From assembly GCF_030272615.1 (NCBI RefSeq), contig NC_081410.1, positions 287,245,957 to 287,309,956 on the forward strand: a DNA stretch of 64,000 bases, given 5' to 3'. Shown in pieces: positions 35,978-49,013 of this stretch. Below the pieces are notes generated by a model. That model searched no databases. It was not told where the DNA came from and worked only from the letters and a program-made list of their open reading frames with translations. A program made the translations under genes and the position numbers. Within the stretch, counting starts at the first letter, position 1, and each line of letters opens with the position of its first letter. Source of the DNA: Cryptomeria japonica. Lineage: Eukaryota > Streptophyta > Pinopsida > Cupressales > Cupressaceae.

Positions 35978-37188
35978 TGTTACGCAACTCAGATAACTAG
36001 CAGACAACTGAGAGGGGGGGTGAACCAGTTGTAAACAAATTATATAACTTTAAGCATTAAAACATTATTATCGGAATAACAGATATAACAATTAAGCACA
36101 AATATAAACCACATAACATTTACCAACCATCCACAAAAGATAACACCAAGATTTGTACATGGAAAACTCGGTAAAGGGAAAAACCACGGTGGGAAGCCTA
36201 CCCACAGTTAGATAATACTTTTGCAGTAAGTATGTGATTATAAAAAGAGGGACATGCACATGTAGGAAGGCCAATGACCTAGAGCACACTTCTCATCACA
36301 AAAGGAGCCTCATTGACTACAAAATAAATCCAGACTACAATCTGGAAAGAAGAGTGAACTACAAGAATAACATCTCCTATACTTGAATATAGTTCTAGTT
36401 AAGCTCAATACCAGAGGTCTTAAACCTCTTTTACCAACCCAATTCGATCACCTATGATCAACCAAAACCTCTTCATATGATTACAACCTTATTCACACAT
36501 AGATAATCCTATAACCCAAAAACCCACGAATATGCCCATGATCTACAAAGAGATCTTACATCATATTTATACCAACCTGAGACCTAAACAATTAGGTCGG
36601 CCACCTAAAAGATAATATAATAAATTCATAACATAAACCCACAATCCAATGATCAAACAACTTGGCCAAAGAACAAAACAACATAATCCAATCAATAGAT
36701 CCAACCGGAAACACATCGGGATCATCCACCAAAATGTTACATAAACTAGTCCATAACATAGCCGAATAAGATAGCATTAGGTCCAGACCCAAATCCAAAA
36801 CCATTGATCAACAGAAACATGAACAAGATAACCAACAACATCTTGAAAGCCATCTAGAAGCCATGCCAACACCACTTATGAAGTGCATCAAAAGATCTTC
36901 AACAAAGCTCTGCTAGTAAAACCCTTACCAGTGACCAAAAGGCTTACTAGAACAAATGATAGTTCCTAAGTCATTAAATCCTATACAAACTAATTGTGGT
37001 ACACATTTGAATAGCATGAATAAAAAATCCAAACCAATTCCACAAACCGAAGCATACCAGAGCATACCGGATCAATATCATAATCCAACCGCTCTACCAG
37101 AAACCGGTAAACAACCAAAACAGCTGGTGTTTCCATCAATGACAAAACATCAATGCAACACATAATCAATTCCTCCAATTTTCCAACA
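35978..37188 (-). mobile_element. Inverted copia LTR (family B)
   Basis: A 1,211-bp copy, in reverse orientation, of the LTR seen at 37260-38402 and 50786-52071; shared features include the CATGGGCATATT and GGTAGGCTTCCCAC regions. Its outer end is the LTR 3' terminus (TGTTACGC on the plus strand, CA reversed); its inner end, CCAATTTTCCAACA, is the LTR start reversed. Confidence 0.85.
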
Positions 37189-37259
37189 ATCTCCCCCTTT
37201 TGCATTGATGGCATTACTAGATGTGAAAAACATCCAAGTGCCAAGAAATGCCAAACAAT
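37189..37259 (-). mobile_element. Inverted copia 3' internal tail with PPT
   Basis: ATCTCCCCCTTTTGCATTG is the reverse of the family PPT (AAAGGGGGAGAT), and the remaining bases match 50716-50773 in reverse. After about 70 bp the sequence joins the start of the plus-strand 5' LTR at CCAAACAAT|TGTTGG. Confidence 0.8.
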
Positions 37260-38402
37260 TGTTGGCAAATTGAAGGAATTGATTATGTGTTGCATTGACA
37301 TTTTGTCATTGATGGCAACACCGACTATTTTGGTTTGTGGAATTGGTTTGGATCTGTCATTCATGATATTCAGATGTGTATCATGATCAGTTGGTTCAAT
37401 ATTTGATGACTCAAGAGGTATCATTTGTTCTAGTAAGCCTTTTGGTCACCAATAAAGGTTTTACTGACAAAGCTTTGTTGAAGATATTTTGATGCACTTG
37501 ATATGTGGTGTTGGCATGACTTCTAGATGGCTTAGAGGATGTTGTTGGTTATCTTGTTCATGTTCTTGTTGATCAGTGGTGTTGGATTTGGGCCCGAACC
37601 TAATGTTATCTTATTCGGCTAGGTTATGGACCGGTTTATGTAACGTGTTGGTGGGTGATCCCGATGCGTTTCCTGTTGGATCTATTGATTGGATTATGTT
37701 GTTTCGATCTTAGGCCAACTTGGTTTATCATTGGATTGCGAGTTTATGTTATGAATTTATTATATTATCTTTTAGGTGTCTGACCTAATTGTTTAGGTCC
37801 CGGGTTGGTATAAATATGATGTAAGATATCTTTGTAGATCATGGGCATATTCATGGGTTTTTGGGATATAGGATTATCTATGTGTGAATAAGGTTGTAAT
37901 CATATGTAGAGGTTTTGGTCGATCATAGGTGATCGAATTGTGTTGGTGAAAGAGGTTTAAGACCTCCAATACTGAGCTTAACCAGAATAGTATTCAAGCA
38001 TACAAGATGCTATTCTTGCAATTCACTCTTCTTTCTGAATTGTAGTCTGGATTTATTTTGTAGTCAGTGAGGTTCCTTTTGTGATGAGCAGTGCGCTCTA
38101 GGCTGTTGGCCTTCCTGCATGTCCAAGCCCCTCTTTTTGTAATCACATACTTACTACATAAGTATTATCTAGCTGTGGGTAGGCTTCCCACTGTGGTTTT
38201 TTCCTTTACCAGGTTTTCCACGTACAAATCTTGGTATTATCTTTTGTGGATGGTTGGTAAATGTTCTGTGGTTTATATCTGTGCTTAATTGTTATATTTG
38301 CTATTTCGGTAATAAGGTTTTAATGCTTAAAGTTCTATAATTTGCTGACAACAAATTCACACCCCCTCTCAGTTGTCCTCTGGTTATCTGAGCTGTCTAA
38401 CA
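37260..38402 (+). mobile_element. Copia element B, 5' LTR
   Basis: TGTTGGCAAATTG to CTGTCTAACA, followed by AT and a PBS. Relative to the 3' LTR it lacks about 86 bp near 37333 and one unit of a 71-bp duplication. By-eye divergence from the 3' LTR is about 9-10%. The Met-tRNA PBS, LTR above 1 kb and Gag style resemble SIRE/Maximus-like plant copia elements (tentative). Confidence 0.85.
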
Positions 38403-38404
38403 AT

Positions 38405-38416
38405 TGGTATCAGAGC
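38405..38416 (+). other. PBS of element B (initiator tRNA-Met)
   Basis: TGGTATCAGAGC, two bases after the 5' LTR end. This is complementary to the 3' end of plant initiator methionine tRNA. Confidence 0.9.
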
Positions 38417-38458
38417 CTAGTCCTCTCTATAGAAGCTTAACTAGTTGACGAAGATCCT

Positions 38459-39685
38459 ATGGCATCTAATAGTTCAAGTTCATCAAGTTCATCTGCAGTT
38501 GTTTTTCATAGAGAAATTCCTAGACTTGATGGAACAAATTACAAAGAGTGGAAGATTCAGATGGAGACTCATATGAGATGTCTTGGTAAGGAGATTTGGG
38601 AGATCAATGAGAAAGGATATATACCTCATAGTCCGACATCTAGGAATCCTCCTCTGGCAGGTCTGGATAAGGACATTGAAAATGATTGTAGAGCTAGAGA
38701 AGCCCTTTTGTGTGCACTTTCTGATTAGCAAGTTATGAGACTAACTGATAAATCAACTCCAAAGGATATATGGGATAAATTGGAGATTCTGAATGAAGGT
38801 GACCCTACTGTTAAAATTGATAAACTTGATGGTTACCGAGTGATGTATGAGAACTTGAAGATGGAAGAAGATGAAAGGATTACTACTTTTATGGAGAGAG
38901 TTAATGAAATTGTTCTAGGAATTCAGTGTTATGGTGGATCTCTGAGCGAAGATGAAATTGTTTCTAAAGTATTGAGAGCTTTGCCATCGACTTATAAGAT
39001 GAAGGCTACTACAATTAATGAGTTGAGAACAATGGAAAACACCTCTGTTAATAAAGATACCTTGGTTGGGAAGTTATGTTCTTTTGAGCTTGAGGAATTT
39101 GGTCCTTCTGGTGTTGCAAAATCTGAACCTGCTTTTCATGCATCTACATCATCTACAGGCAAGAGTGATTGGAAAGCCTTATATGCTAAGGAACTGGAGG
39201 AAATGAAGAAAGAAGATGAAGAATTTGAGAAACTTGAAGCCCTATTTTCTAGAAGAGTACCTAAAGGTTCGATAGGAAGTAAGTATGAAGGAAAATCACC
39301 TTTTAAATGTTTCACATGTATTAAGATAGGTCATTTTGCATCTAGATGTCCTGAAAGGAATTCAAGATTTGAGGAAAGAGCTAGAAGATCTTTTAAGCCT
39401 AGCCTTGATTATCAGAAAAAGCACAAGTACAAGAGGAACAAAGACAAATCAAGCTACTATGTAGACGAGGAAGGTGTGAGTGATTTTGATGATGAACCGA
39501 CACAAGATTCGGCTAGTGGATCCGACAATGGAAAGGAATGGATATTCTTGGCTATCAAGGAAAATGATATGGTACCTGAAGAAAAGGCCCTTGCTGATAA
39601 AGTTGAAGACAAGGATGAATGGGTGATAGACAGTGGATGTTCACATCATATGACCGGAGATAAAAGGAAGTTTCTATCTTTGTAA
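38459..39685 (+). pseudogene. Copia B Gag and protease
   Basis: ATG at 38459 (MASNSSSSSS) starts a copia Gag: LDGTNYKEWKIQMETHMRCL (UBN2/DUF4219-like), KDIWDKLE, LKMEEDERITTFMERVNEIV, VLRALPSTYKMK. A zinc knuckle CFTCIKIGHFASRC is near 39308, then an acidic linker, then the protease active site WVIDSGCSHHMTGDKRKF near 39620. One in-frame TAG (38726-38728) splits the N-terminal 89 codons from the rest; the frame ends at TAA 39683-39685. Gag packages the RNA and the protease cleaves the polyprotein. The stops make it non-functional. Confidence 0.85.
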
Positions 39686-41080
39686 GAATTTGATGGCGGT
39701 TTGGTTAGATTTGGAGACGACAAAGCATGAATGATCAAGGGAAGAGGAACTATATCATTGGATGGTAAGCATGATACTGATAATGTTTATTATGTTAAAT
39801 ATTTAAGGCATAATATTTTGAGTGTAAGATAGTTGGTGGATAAGGGATTTCAGTTACAATTCAAGGATGAAAAATGCAAGATTATCAACAAATCTAGATT
39901 GGAGATTACAATCGGTACTTAGACTAAAGGTAACATCTTTCATTTGAAATCCGGTGAAAAGACATGTTTGATTGCACAAATTGATGAGAGTTGGCTATGG
40001 CATAAGAGGTTGTGTCATGTGAATTTTGATTGCATTGTAAAGATCAATTCTACTAAGGCAGTTAGAGATATACCTAAGATTGTGAAGCCCTATAATCCTG
40101 TCTGAAAGGAATGTCAAATGGTAAAGCAAGTCAGAACTTCTTTTAAGAGTATACAAGACAAATGTAATGACGTCCTTGATCTTATTCATACTGATTTGTG
40201 TGGTCCTGCTAGAATCAATTTTTTTTAGGGTGATAGATATTTTATGCTAATCATTGATGACTTTTCTAGAACGACGTGGGTTACTTTTCTAAGGGAGAAA
40301 TCTGAAGCATTCAAAAAGTTTAAAATATTTAAAGCTAAAGTTGAGACATAGATAGGATTAAAGATTAAATACTTAAGGTTTGATCAGGGTGGAGAATTCA
40401 CATCCGGTGAATTTAACAGTTATTGTGAAAAGAATGGGATAAGGAGACAATTATCTGCACCCCAGACACCTTAGCAGAATGGAGTTGTGGAAAGGAAGAA
40501 CAAAACTATCTTGGATAAGGCTAGAACTATGATGATGGAAACTAATCTGCCTCATATCTACTGGAGAGAAGCTGTGAGCACGATGATATACACATTCAAC
40601 AAAGTTCATATAAAAGGAGACATCGGTTAGACACCTTATGAGTTATGGTTTGGTCATACACCTACAGTTAAGTATTTTAGAATCTTTGGTAGTAAATGCT
40701 ATATCAAAAGAGATGATTCCATTGGAAAGCTTGATCCTAGATGTGATGAAGGGATATTTATTGGTTATTCTAATTAAATAAAAACATATAGATGTTATAA
40801 CAAAAGATTGCAGAGAATTGTGGAGAGCACTAATGTCAATGTGAATGAACTGAACATAAGTCAAATCAGAACTTATGAGAGAGAACCGATAGTGGAAATG
40901 ATCATAACTGAACCGGTAGCACCTACACGGGAATAGAATGTTGAACCAGTTACTCCGATAGTATCAAAAAATTCAACAGTAACTGCTAATCAGAGCAAAG
41001 GAACATAAAATTAGAAGACTCCTAAGAATGTTAGGTTAAATCATTCAGAAGATTAGATCATTGGAGACAAGAATAAAGGA
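39686..41080 (+). pseudogene. Copia B integrase region
   Basis: The same frame continues after the protease with a GAG-pre-integrase zone (SWLWHKRLCHVNFD, HHCC type), then DLIHTDLCGPARI, FMLIIDDFSRTTWVTFLREK (first Asp), YLRFDQGGEFTSGEF (second Asp), APQTP-stop-QNGVVERKNKTI (Glu), and FGSKCYIKRDD. About a dozen in-frame stops are present, several TAG at positions where copia integrases have glutamine (e.g. before QNGVVER and TPYELW). No enzyme could be made. The order protease-integrase-RT is diagnostic of Ty1/copia. Confidence 0.85.
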
Positions 41081-42000
41081 GTGATGACAAGAAGAAGGTT
41101 GGCAGCTGATGAGGTATGCTTAATTTCTGAAATTGAATTGGCATCAGTAATTGAAGCATGTAAAGATGAATGTTGGATAAAAGCTATAGAAGAGGAATTA
41201 GATCAGATAAAAAATAATAATACATGGACTTTAGTTCCTTGGCCTAAAAATAAGAATGCTATTGGGACTAAATGGGTTTTTAGGAATAAATTTAATGAAG
41301 ATGGACAAGTTTTTAGGAATAAGGCTAGATTGGTTTGTAAAGGATATTCTCAGAAGCAAGGAATTGATTATGATGAGACTTTTGCTCCGGTAGCTAGGAT
41401 TGAAGCTGTGAGATTATTTCTTGCTTATGCTGGCCATAAGAACTACAAGGTTTATCGGATGGATGTTAGTGTGCATTTCTGAATGGATATCTTGAAGAGG
41501 AAGTTTATATTGAGCAACCTGATGGATTTTCACTTTCAGATGACAAAAACATGGTTTGCAGGTTAAGGAAAGCTTTATATGGATTGAAACAAGTCCCTAG
41601 AGCTTGGTATGCAAGATTGGATAAATATCTTTTGAAGCTTGGTTTCACTAAAGGTAATGCTGATAGTAATTTATATTATAAGATCACTGATGATGATATA
41701 TTGATTGTTGAAGTCTTTGTTGATGATATCATTTTTGGAGGTGAGGATAAGTTATGTATGGAATTCTCTAGTAATATGAAGAATGAATTTGAGATGTCTA
41801 TGATTGGAGAGATGAAATTTTTCTTAGGTTGCAGATTACTCAGATTGATAAAGGTATTTTCATCTGTCAAACTAAGTATGCTAGGGAGTTGTTGAAGAAA
41901 TTTGGTATGGAAAATTCTAAACTGGTTGGTACTCCTATGTTTACAAGTGATAAATTGACTAAGATAGATGCATCAGCACCGGTAAATCCTATAAGGTACA
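41081..42000 (+). pseudogene. Copia B reverse transcriptase
   Basis: Plus-strand RT: CWIKAIEEELDQIKNNNTW, NAIGTKWVFRNKFNEDG, ARLVCKGYSQKQGIDYDETF, APVARIEAVRLFLAYA, then a 1-bp frameshift near 41472 in the motif-A segment that follows YRMDV. The next part has CRLRKALYGLKQVPRAWYARL and VFVDDIIFGG (motif C, FVDD rather than YVDD). A second frameshift occurs near 41828; the frame continues with QIDKGIFICQTKYARELLKKF. This is a standard copia RT, inactivated by frameshifts. Confidence 0.88.
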
Positions 42001-42666
42001 AGTCTATGATTAGAGGTTTGTTATATCTAACTCAGACTAGACCGGAAATAATGAATGCAGTTTGTATTGCATCAAGATATCAGAGTGATCCTAGAGAGAA
42101 TCATGAGAGTGCGGTGAAAAGGATTTTTGGGTATTTGCAAGGAATAACTGAATATGGTTTGTGGTATCCTAAAAATGATGATTTTACACTATGTGCATAT
42201 ACAGATGTAGATTGGGTTGGAGATGATAATTGGAAGAACACATCTGGTGGAGCTTTCTTTCTTGGAAAGAAACTTGTTTCATGGATCAACAAGAAATAGT
42301 CATGTACCTCTTTATCTACTGCTGAATGATAAGTATGTTGTTGGTGCTACTAATTGTACACAAGTTCTATGGATGAAACAATTGTTGAAGGATGTAAGGG
42401 TGGATTGTATTTAACCAGTAGTTATTCACTATGATAACTCTACTGCTATTGACATATCAAAGGATTCGGTATTTCATTCTAAGACAAAACACATATCTAT
42501 CATGTATAACTTTTTAAAGGAGAAGGTGGAAGAAAATGAAGTCAGACCGGTTTATGTGAACACTAAAGAGAAGATTGCAGATATCTTCACTAAACCTTTG
42601 CCTAAGGAATCATTTGAGTACTTCAGAAATAGATTGGGGGTTTGTGCCCCTTTAGTAGAGACCTGA
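42001..42666 (+). pseudogene. Copia B RNase H
   Basis: MIRGLLYLTQTRPEIMNAV, ESAVKRIFGYLQGITEYGLW, CAYTDVDWVGDDNWKNTSGG, FFLGKKLVSWINKK, then stops and a frameshift near 42330, then GATNCTQVLWMKQLLKD, IHYDNSTAIDISKDSVFHSK, KTKHISIMYNFLKE, KIADIFTKPLPKESFEYF and GVCAPLVET before TGA at 42664. This is the complete C-terminal RNase H of a copia polyprotein in broken form. The host element then continues non-coding to 42765, where D is inserted. Confidence 0.85.
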
Positions 42667-42765
42667 GTAATGTTGATTGGCATTAGTCCGGTATGCATTT
42701 AAAGAACTACTATGCATTCCAGATTGATGTGGTTGTGCTACTACTCAGGTGGAGTAGTTAGCTAT

Positions 42766-43707
42766 TGTTACTATTTACTAAGTTGTCATTAGTTTTATGT
42801 CCAAAGTCATTCTATATACTCTAGTCGGTTATTACTACCAAAATATTTAGTCGGTAAGCACAGAGCAGTCGGTTACAGAAGTTACAAGTCATAGAGTTTA
42901 GTATACATCGAGCTGTCTACCGAGTAACATTTTATGACTACCGAGCAGCAAAGATGGTATACTGAGTTGATACACACCGAGTGAAACGTGTTACCAGATT
43001 CATTGAACCTAGACACATATGGGAAATGTGTTACAAAGATCGAGGAACAAGAAACCGTTAACACATTGGAAATTGCACATTAAGATTTTGTATGATTTTG
43101 AGGACATCTATCCAATGAAATAATTTGTATGGTTATTCATTTAATGAATCATGTTTGTAAGATCAAAGCATGAACAAGACCACCGCTACAAGAGATCTAT
43201 TTATACAACATGAATTGAGGATCAAATATGTGTGCGAAGCAAGACATATGTGAAAAGCAAAATCATGGGAAAGCACTGAGTGTTATGACTGTTACAGATA
43301 CACGGAGGTCATCGAGAAGGATTTCAGAGAACAGTCAAGGAACAAAGTAAACAGAAAGGTTTACCGAGTTAATTTATGATTTACCGAGGTATGCTATAAG
43401 CAAGGTAATTTCATTTTGAGCATATAGAATCTGCTATAACTGAGCAACCTTTATTATTGCAGTAGTAAAGTTGTGGGTGCCATCCCCACCACAATTTTTC
43501 TCTCTAACAAGGAGTTTTTGTGTAACCAAAATATATGTGTTATGGAGTGAATCATGTATGATTGTTATCTATTTGTTTTAGCATTATTTTATGTTTCATC
43601 AATATTCAGTTTATGCTTAACAGTAAAGTTATTGTTGAAGAAAAGATTTGAAGTACTGATTCACCCCTCCCCTCTTAGTACATTAGCTTTCCATATTGGA
43701 CCTAACA
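42766..43707 (+). mobile_element. Element D, 5' LTR
   Basis: TGTTACTATTTACTAAG to CCTAACA, 942 bp. It aligns with 49349-50525 at about 94-95% in the first 235 bp. It lacks about 235 bp (corresponding to about 50022-50257), with the break between short GAGCAACC-flanking repeats. It is inserted into the 3' non-coding part of B. The flanks GCTAT (42761) and ACTGT (50526) match at 3 of 5 positions, a decayed or absent TSD. Confidence 0.85.
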
Positions 43708-43709
43708 AT

Positions 43710-43721
43710 TGGTATCAGAGC
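43710..43721 (+). other. PBS of element D (initiator tRNA-Met)
   Basis: TGGTATCAGAGC two bases after the LTR, the same sequence and spacing as in element B. Confidence 0.9.
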
Positions 43722-43769
43722 CTGAATCTTGGAAAAGGGTTTAATTGCCTAAAGAGAAAGATCTTATCA

Positions 43770-45119
43770 ATGGAAGGCTACAAACAATCTCAGAGAATTG
43801 TGAATCTTCAAAATGAATTGGATCATGCTAATCAAGTGATTGATGACATGCATAAACAAATGAAAAGATCACTAAAAGTTAGAAGAAGATTGTCTGATGA
43901 TTTGCAGGACTCTCAAGAGCTGGTGGAACAAATTGAGACATCATCTGAGAACAATATATCTGAAGAGACTGAAGAAATGATTGGAGTATCGAAAGAAAAG
44001 AATAAAGCACTGACTGATCAACTAAAAGAAATGAAAAGAGAACATGAACATTTCAGCACACAGATGACTGAAAATCTTGATGCATTGAGGATAGCCGAGG
44101 ATAACATAAGAGATATGGAAAGGGAAAAACAATAGCTAGAATCATTAGTGTTTGAAAAGAATGATGAAATCACAAGGATGACTGGAATTCAAAGTAATCT
44201 GTCAGATCAACTGGGTTATGCACATCATGAAGAAAATCTAAAGGAAAATGAGAATCAAGCATTGAAACTTGAAGTATCAAAGTTGACCGATGAAGTTGAA
44301 ATAGAGAAGAAATCCAAAGAAACACTAAAGAAGAGTTATGATGCATCAAATATGTTGGATGAGCAACTGAATACAAGAAGACCCAACAAAGATGCAGGAC
44401 TCGGTTACAAAGGAAAAGACTCTACCGAGAAAGGAATCCACACTACCAATAGAGGAGAATCATCAAAACAAGCTGGAAATAAGAAGAACATCAAAGGAAA
44501 GAAGCCTATTTGCAACTATTGTGGAAAACAAGGACATACAGCCAACTTGTGCCAAATTAGAAAAGGTAAGCAACCGAATGTCACTAGGTCTAATGGTTAT
44601 TGCTACAATTGCAATAAGTATGGTTACACATCTTATCAATGTAGGACAAAGTCTGTTAGCAATTATCAGAAGGAAAAATTCAAAGGGTTTTGTAAAAACT
44701 GCAATAGATATGGACACAGTACCGAGAAGTGTTGGTTTAAGTAGAAGAACTATATGTGGTCTGCACACCGAGCAAATACTAGAGGTTATCGAACTCACGC
44801 AGATCTTAACCGACAGTATACTATAGTACCATGGGATTACAATACAAGGATATGGTGTGAATGTTGTGGAAGATATGGACATATAAGTGCCAACTACTTT
44901 ATAAGGTTTGGAATGAACAACAGATCATGGAGAAATCCTGGTACGACATGTTTTCATTGTCACAAAGTTGGACACTTGGCTAGAGATTGCAGAGATCAAC
45001 TTAGAGGAGATATTGAAGAAATAAAAAGCAAATACCCAATGATTTGGAAAAAGAAGGAAATTGTGTCAAATGAAGAAAGCACCTTACCTACTGAGTTAGG
45101 TGCATCTATTCCAAATTAA
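43770..45119 (+). pseudogene. Element D ORF1: coiled coil plus five zinc knuckles
   Basis: One plus-strand frame of 450 codons from ATG 43770 to TAA 45117, interrupted only by TAG at 44133 and 44742. Residues 1-210 are heptad-rich and charged (QNELDHANQVIDDMHKQMKR, LKEMKREHEHF), a likely coiled coil. Then come CCHC knuckles: CNYCGKQGHTANLC, CYNCNKYGYTSYQC (His to Tyr), CKNCNRYGHSTEKC, CECCGRYGHISANY (last Cys lost) and CFHCHKVGHLARDC. Five knuckles is more than the one or two usual in copia Gag. No capsid domain, protease or polymerase is present. It probably binds the element's RNA (inference). Confidence 0.75.
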
Positions 45120-45658
45120 TCGGTAAAGGTATGAAGGGACTGCATTCTCTCAAGGTTAAATCTTAACAATTCCTATTTTATGATGTACTTAATTTAAAAT
45201 CTGCATAACTAAGATGCATTAGCAAGTTTGAAATTTTATCAAGTCTTTTGGAGCAATAGTCAAGTCAGTAAAGGAAGCCTGTCAAGTCGGTAAATACAAG
45301 AAGTCTGGGTACTCAGTAAAAGCACAAAAATAAAGGTAAATTGGTTTAGTGGAACCGAGTGCATTTAATGTTTTCTGATCTAACTGCATGGATCCCGATA
45401 AGGTAAAATGTGTACTTAAAGCTTATGCGTGGTCATTTTTACACTTACCAAGTTTTTCAGAAAGCAGAGCGATTCGATTCAAAGGCGATCAAATATCTTC
45501 CGAAGCGAAATTCAAGGTATTTATATCAATCACAATGCATTGTCAAGCAAGTTAACCGATCATATCAGTTGTGTTATATTTACTAAGTGGAAAGCGTCTA
45601 TTGGTTAAAAGATTTCAAACCCTAAGGCTCATTCGTTAGTGATTATCCAAAGTTTGAA
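45120..45658. other. Non-coding spacer between D ORFs
   Basis: 540 bp without a frame longer than about 40 codons. It contains CAGTCGGTAAA-like words also present in D's LTR. No splice site or promoter could be assigned with confidence. Confidence 0.4.
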
Positions 45659-48600
45659 ATGGCTCCTAAGATTTAGAAACCCGTTGTTGTTGAGAACATT
45701 GAGAAGCCCGTACTAAAATACTCACTACCTCCCAAAGTAGCATCTTAACTAGATGATAAAACCGCATTCACTCATTCCAAATAGGGTTTTATTAGTTGAG
45801 GATGTCAGATTCTTCACTAAGTGTCATGTTGAGGAACTAGATCACATAGAGATCAAGGACACATATGATGAATTGTGTACCGATGGAAAACTGGATAGCA
45901 AGTTTGAACATATTAAAATCAAGGGATTGACCGAAGCCCTAGCCTACCCACGAGTCTTCAAACCCCAATGGGTCAAATTTGTTTTGAGCAGAGTTCATGA
46001 TGACTTTATGTGGTTAGAGGAGAAACCATTCAAGATCACCAAGGAAATCATCCACTTGATCACCAGTTACCCTATTTTCGACCATGCCCAAGCTTAGAAA
46101 ATGATTTCACAGAAAGAATTGATCACTTTAACCGGAGTTGAATTTGATTGCAGAGGTCTGAAATTGAACAATGTCACAGATTCAGAGTTGAAGTTTGCAA
46201 TTAGAGTCATATGTTATTGTTTCTTTCAATCGGCAGGGGAAAACAATGTACCCTGTGCTGCTATTGATTTAGCCTATAAAATTGTGAAGAAAGGTATGAA
46301 GATTGATCTATGTGAAGTGTTGAAAAATCTATTTGAAAATCTCAACACCATAAGGAAGCCGAAGAAGAACAACTCGACAAACACACTGAAGTTTGGATCA
46401 CTTTTGGTATGCATTTTTTTCTATTTTGAGAAATTCTTTCGATTAGTCGGTAATGTAGTTTGGGAGCTACATCGACCAATCACCCATCAAATCAATGACT
46501 TCATCAAACAGCTAGGTGATAACTTCAATGAGATTATGGATGATTATTTTAGCAAGTTTCAGGAAAAGATGCATAACAGGCACATAATACCACCCCAGTT
46601 AGTTGAGAAATACAAGGATAGTATATGTTTGAAGTGGATATTGACTACTGCTATGTCAATGCCGTAGAATCGAGAACTCAATCTTTGCCACCTATGGGTT
46701 ATGAGATTGATTTTGACATTACACAGTAGCAGATAGATGCTTTTCTTGCACTGTCAAGGCATGCTACCGAGATCATATACGGTACATATGAAGAAGTTAA
46801 AGAAAATTTCAAAATGAGCATTGTAGTACCAAAGGCTACAAGGAAAGCAACAAAAATGATTAAAGCATTAACAGAGAAATTTGGAGAAGGTTCTTCCTCC
46901 ACTCCTGTCAAGAGCGTTCAAGTCATCACCGAGGAGGAATCTGAAGCCCAAGAAGCAACTATTACATTGAGCACCGAGTTTCTAGAAGGGAAAATTTTGA
47001 AAATGAAGAAACATGATACATCACAGGTATCACCGACTCCTCCAGTGAAGCGCCCAAACACTAGATCATCTGCAGTGTCACCGAGCAAGAAACAGAAAAA
47101 TGTTGCAGTTCCGAAGGTAACAAAAACTTATAAGAAATCTACTCGGAGACTCATTTTGAATAAAGAGTCCAGTGACACCGAATCTAAAGACGTAAGTAAA
47201 TTTCAGATTGTTAAGAGCAAAAAGGAAGATGTACATAGTGTTGATAATTTTTGTGCAAATCTGAAGCAATATGGTGGATTTGGAGCATTTAGATATGCAA
47301 AATATGACTCCAGGTCTGATGTAGAAAAGAGACAAATTGAAGAAGCTGCCATCTGCACTCTTCTGAAATTCTGATTGGTCCCATTGGAGTTAACTAATTC
47401 TCTTCCAAAAGCATTGTATTTACATATTGATAACATGTGGAAATATGTCATGGACTCGGAAAAGAAGATGAGAGAAAGAAGTCTGGTACATCTCTTTCCA
47501 GACATGTTGGTAGATGAGATAATTGAACATCTGAAAAACTACCACACAAACTTCCTAGTCAAGCAAAGAGCCTTGAAACTGATGAATGACCTTTATTTTG
47601 ATATAGAGAACGAGACAAAAGAAAAATGGCAAGAAATATTTTGAATCAAGAGTACTGATGAGCAAGGTGAAGTTGAAATAGTGGATATCATCGAGCAAGA
47701 TCCCACTAAAACTATACAACATGATGAGGATATCATGGATATTGAGGTACACGAACAAGAAATGATAGAAGGGAATGCTTATGCCAAACTGGTATCAAGT
47801 GAATTAGTTTTGGAACAAGTCAAGTCCTATCCTCCGATAAGTCAACATGTTTCAACTGAGACACCTCAGGATATTGAACAAGGCAAAGAGGGTCAAAAGT
47901 CTACCAAAGGAGAAGCTACTTCTCATACCATCGAGGAACACACTTCTCAAGCCCCTTCAAGTATTGAAAATGTTACAACTGAGACCCCGAGCAAGGATTC
48001 ACCAAGGCTACATCTGAGGCTAAAGAAATTGACAACAGTGTTTCCTCTACCGAGCAAGCTACTAAGGGTAAACAAGCCTCCCAAGCCATTGTATTAGTTC
48101 AACTGGTGAAAGCCTCCTCCTCTAAAGAAAAGAAAATGAAAAAGCATAGTTTCAAGTTAGATTTGTCAAAACCAATCGTGTTGCCGAATGTAGACATATC
48201 CAAATTAAAAGGGAAAGCACTTATTGAATTCAGTGAACTATGCAAAGCCAAAGCTGAACAAGAGAGACAAATGGCTATACAAAAGAAAAATAGAGTACTT
48301 CAGAAGGTCAAAGCACTATTAATAGATATGCTACCTGAAGCTACAGTAACAAAAGATGCAGCCATCCATATTCAACTGGATGAACTCCTCAATCAGATCG
48401 AGACAATTTTGGAGTAGACGCATCTGAATACTTGAGAAAATTGAAGGACAAAGAGCTCACTACAAAAATGATTGAAGAGGTACATAAAGCCATCGCTATC
48501 GGTAAAGTAAAACTTGTCAAATTTATTACTGAGTTGTCCCCTCAAATCAAGCACATTCTTTATTTATTTCAGAAACTCTGTACATTTTCTTTATTCCTTA

Positions 48601-49013
48601 AAGATATCAAGGATAAAACATAAGTAATTGAGAACGAGATCACTGATCTCTCCAATAAATTAACCACCAAGCCAAATTCTATTCAGAATTTCTATACCGA
48701 GTTACAAATGCTCATGGCTCAACAATTAGAACTTAGGAATGAAGAGCACAAAATAAGGATGGACATTATGACTCTTCAAACCTTATTCATTCCACACTTG
48801 TCCTCCGTCCAAGAACAGATCAACAAAGCTACCTCCTTATCCACTCAGCCAGAGGGAAGCACTTTAGATGGACTGATTTCACTATTAGTTGATATTACAG
48901 CTCAGAATTCACTCATGGATAGTGTCAAGGATGCACTCTCTGCCGCTCTCACTGATGCAAGAACAAAGTATAAATCCATTTTTGACCACTTGCCTCCACC
49001 GAATGGTAACTAG
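45659..49013 (+). pseudogene. Element D ORF2: large protein of unknown function
   Basis: About 1,100 codons on the plus strand, ATG near 45659, final TAG at 49011. The N-terminal third is globular (ELDHIEIKDTYDELC, LEEKPFKITKEIIHLI, SELKFAIRVICYCFFQSAGE, VVWELHRPITHQINDFIKQL, MGYEIDFDITQ). The middle is basic and proline/serine-rich (VKRPNTRSSAVSPSKKQK), then comes a helical domain (LYLHIDNMWKYVMDSEKKM), an acidic Thr/Glu stretch, and a coiled-coil C-terminus ending KYKSIFDHLPPPNGN. Frameshifts lie near 45750, 46627, 48010 and 48420; stops include 46095, 47372 and 47642. It has no pol motifs. The length and coherence suggest real past coding. The function is unknown. Confidence 0.65.

Noticed and set aside
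37153-38288. Open frames resembling short host proteins in and around the copia LTRs
   Set aside because: They fall within LTR copies and recur, mirrored, at 36092-37424 and 51762-52010, as expected for LTR sequence.
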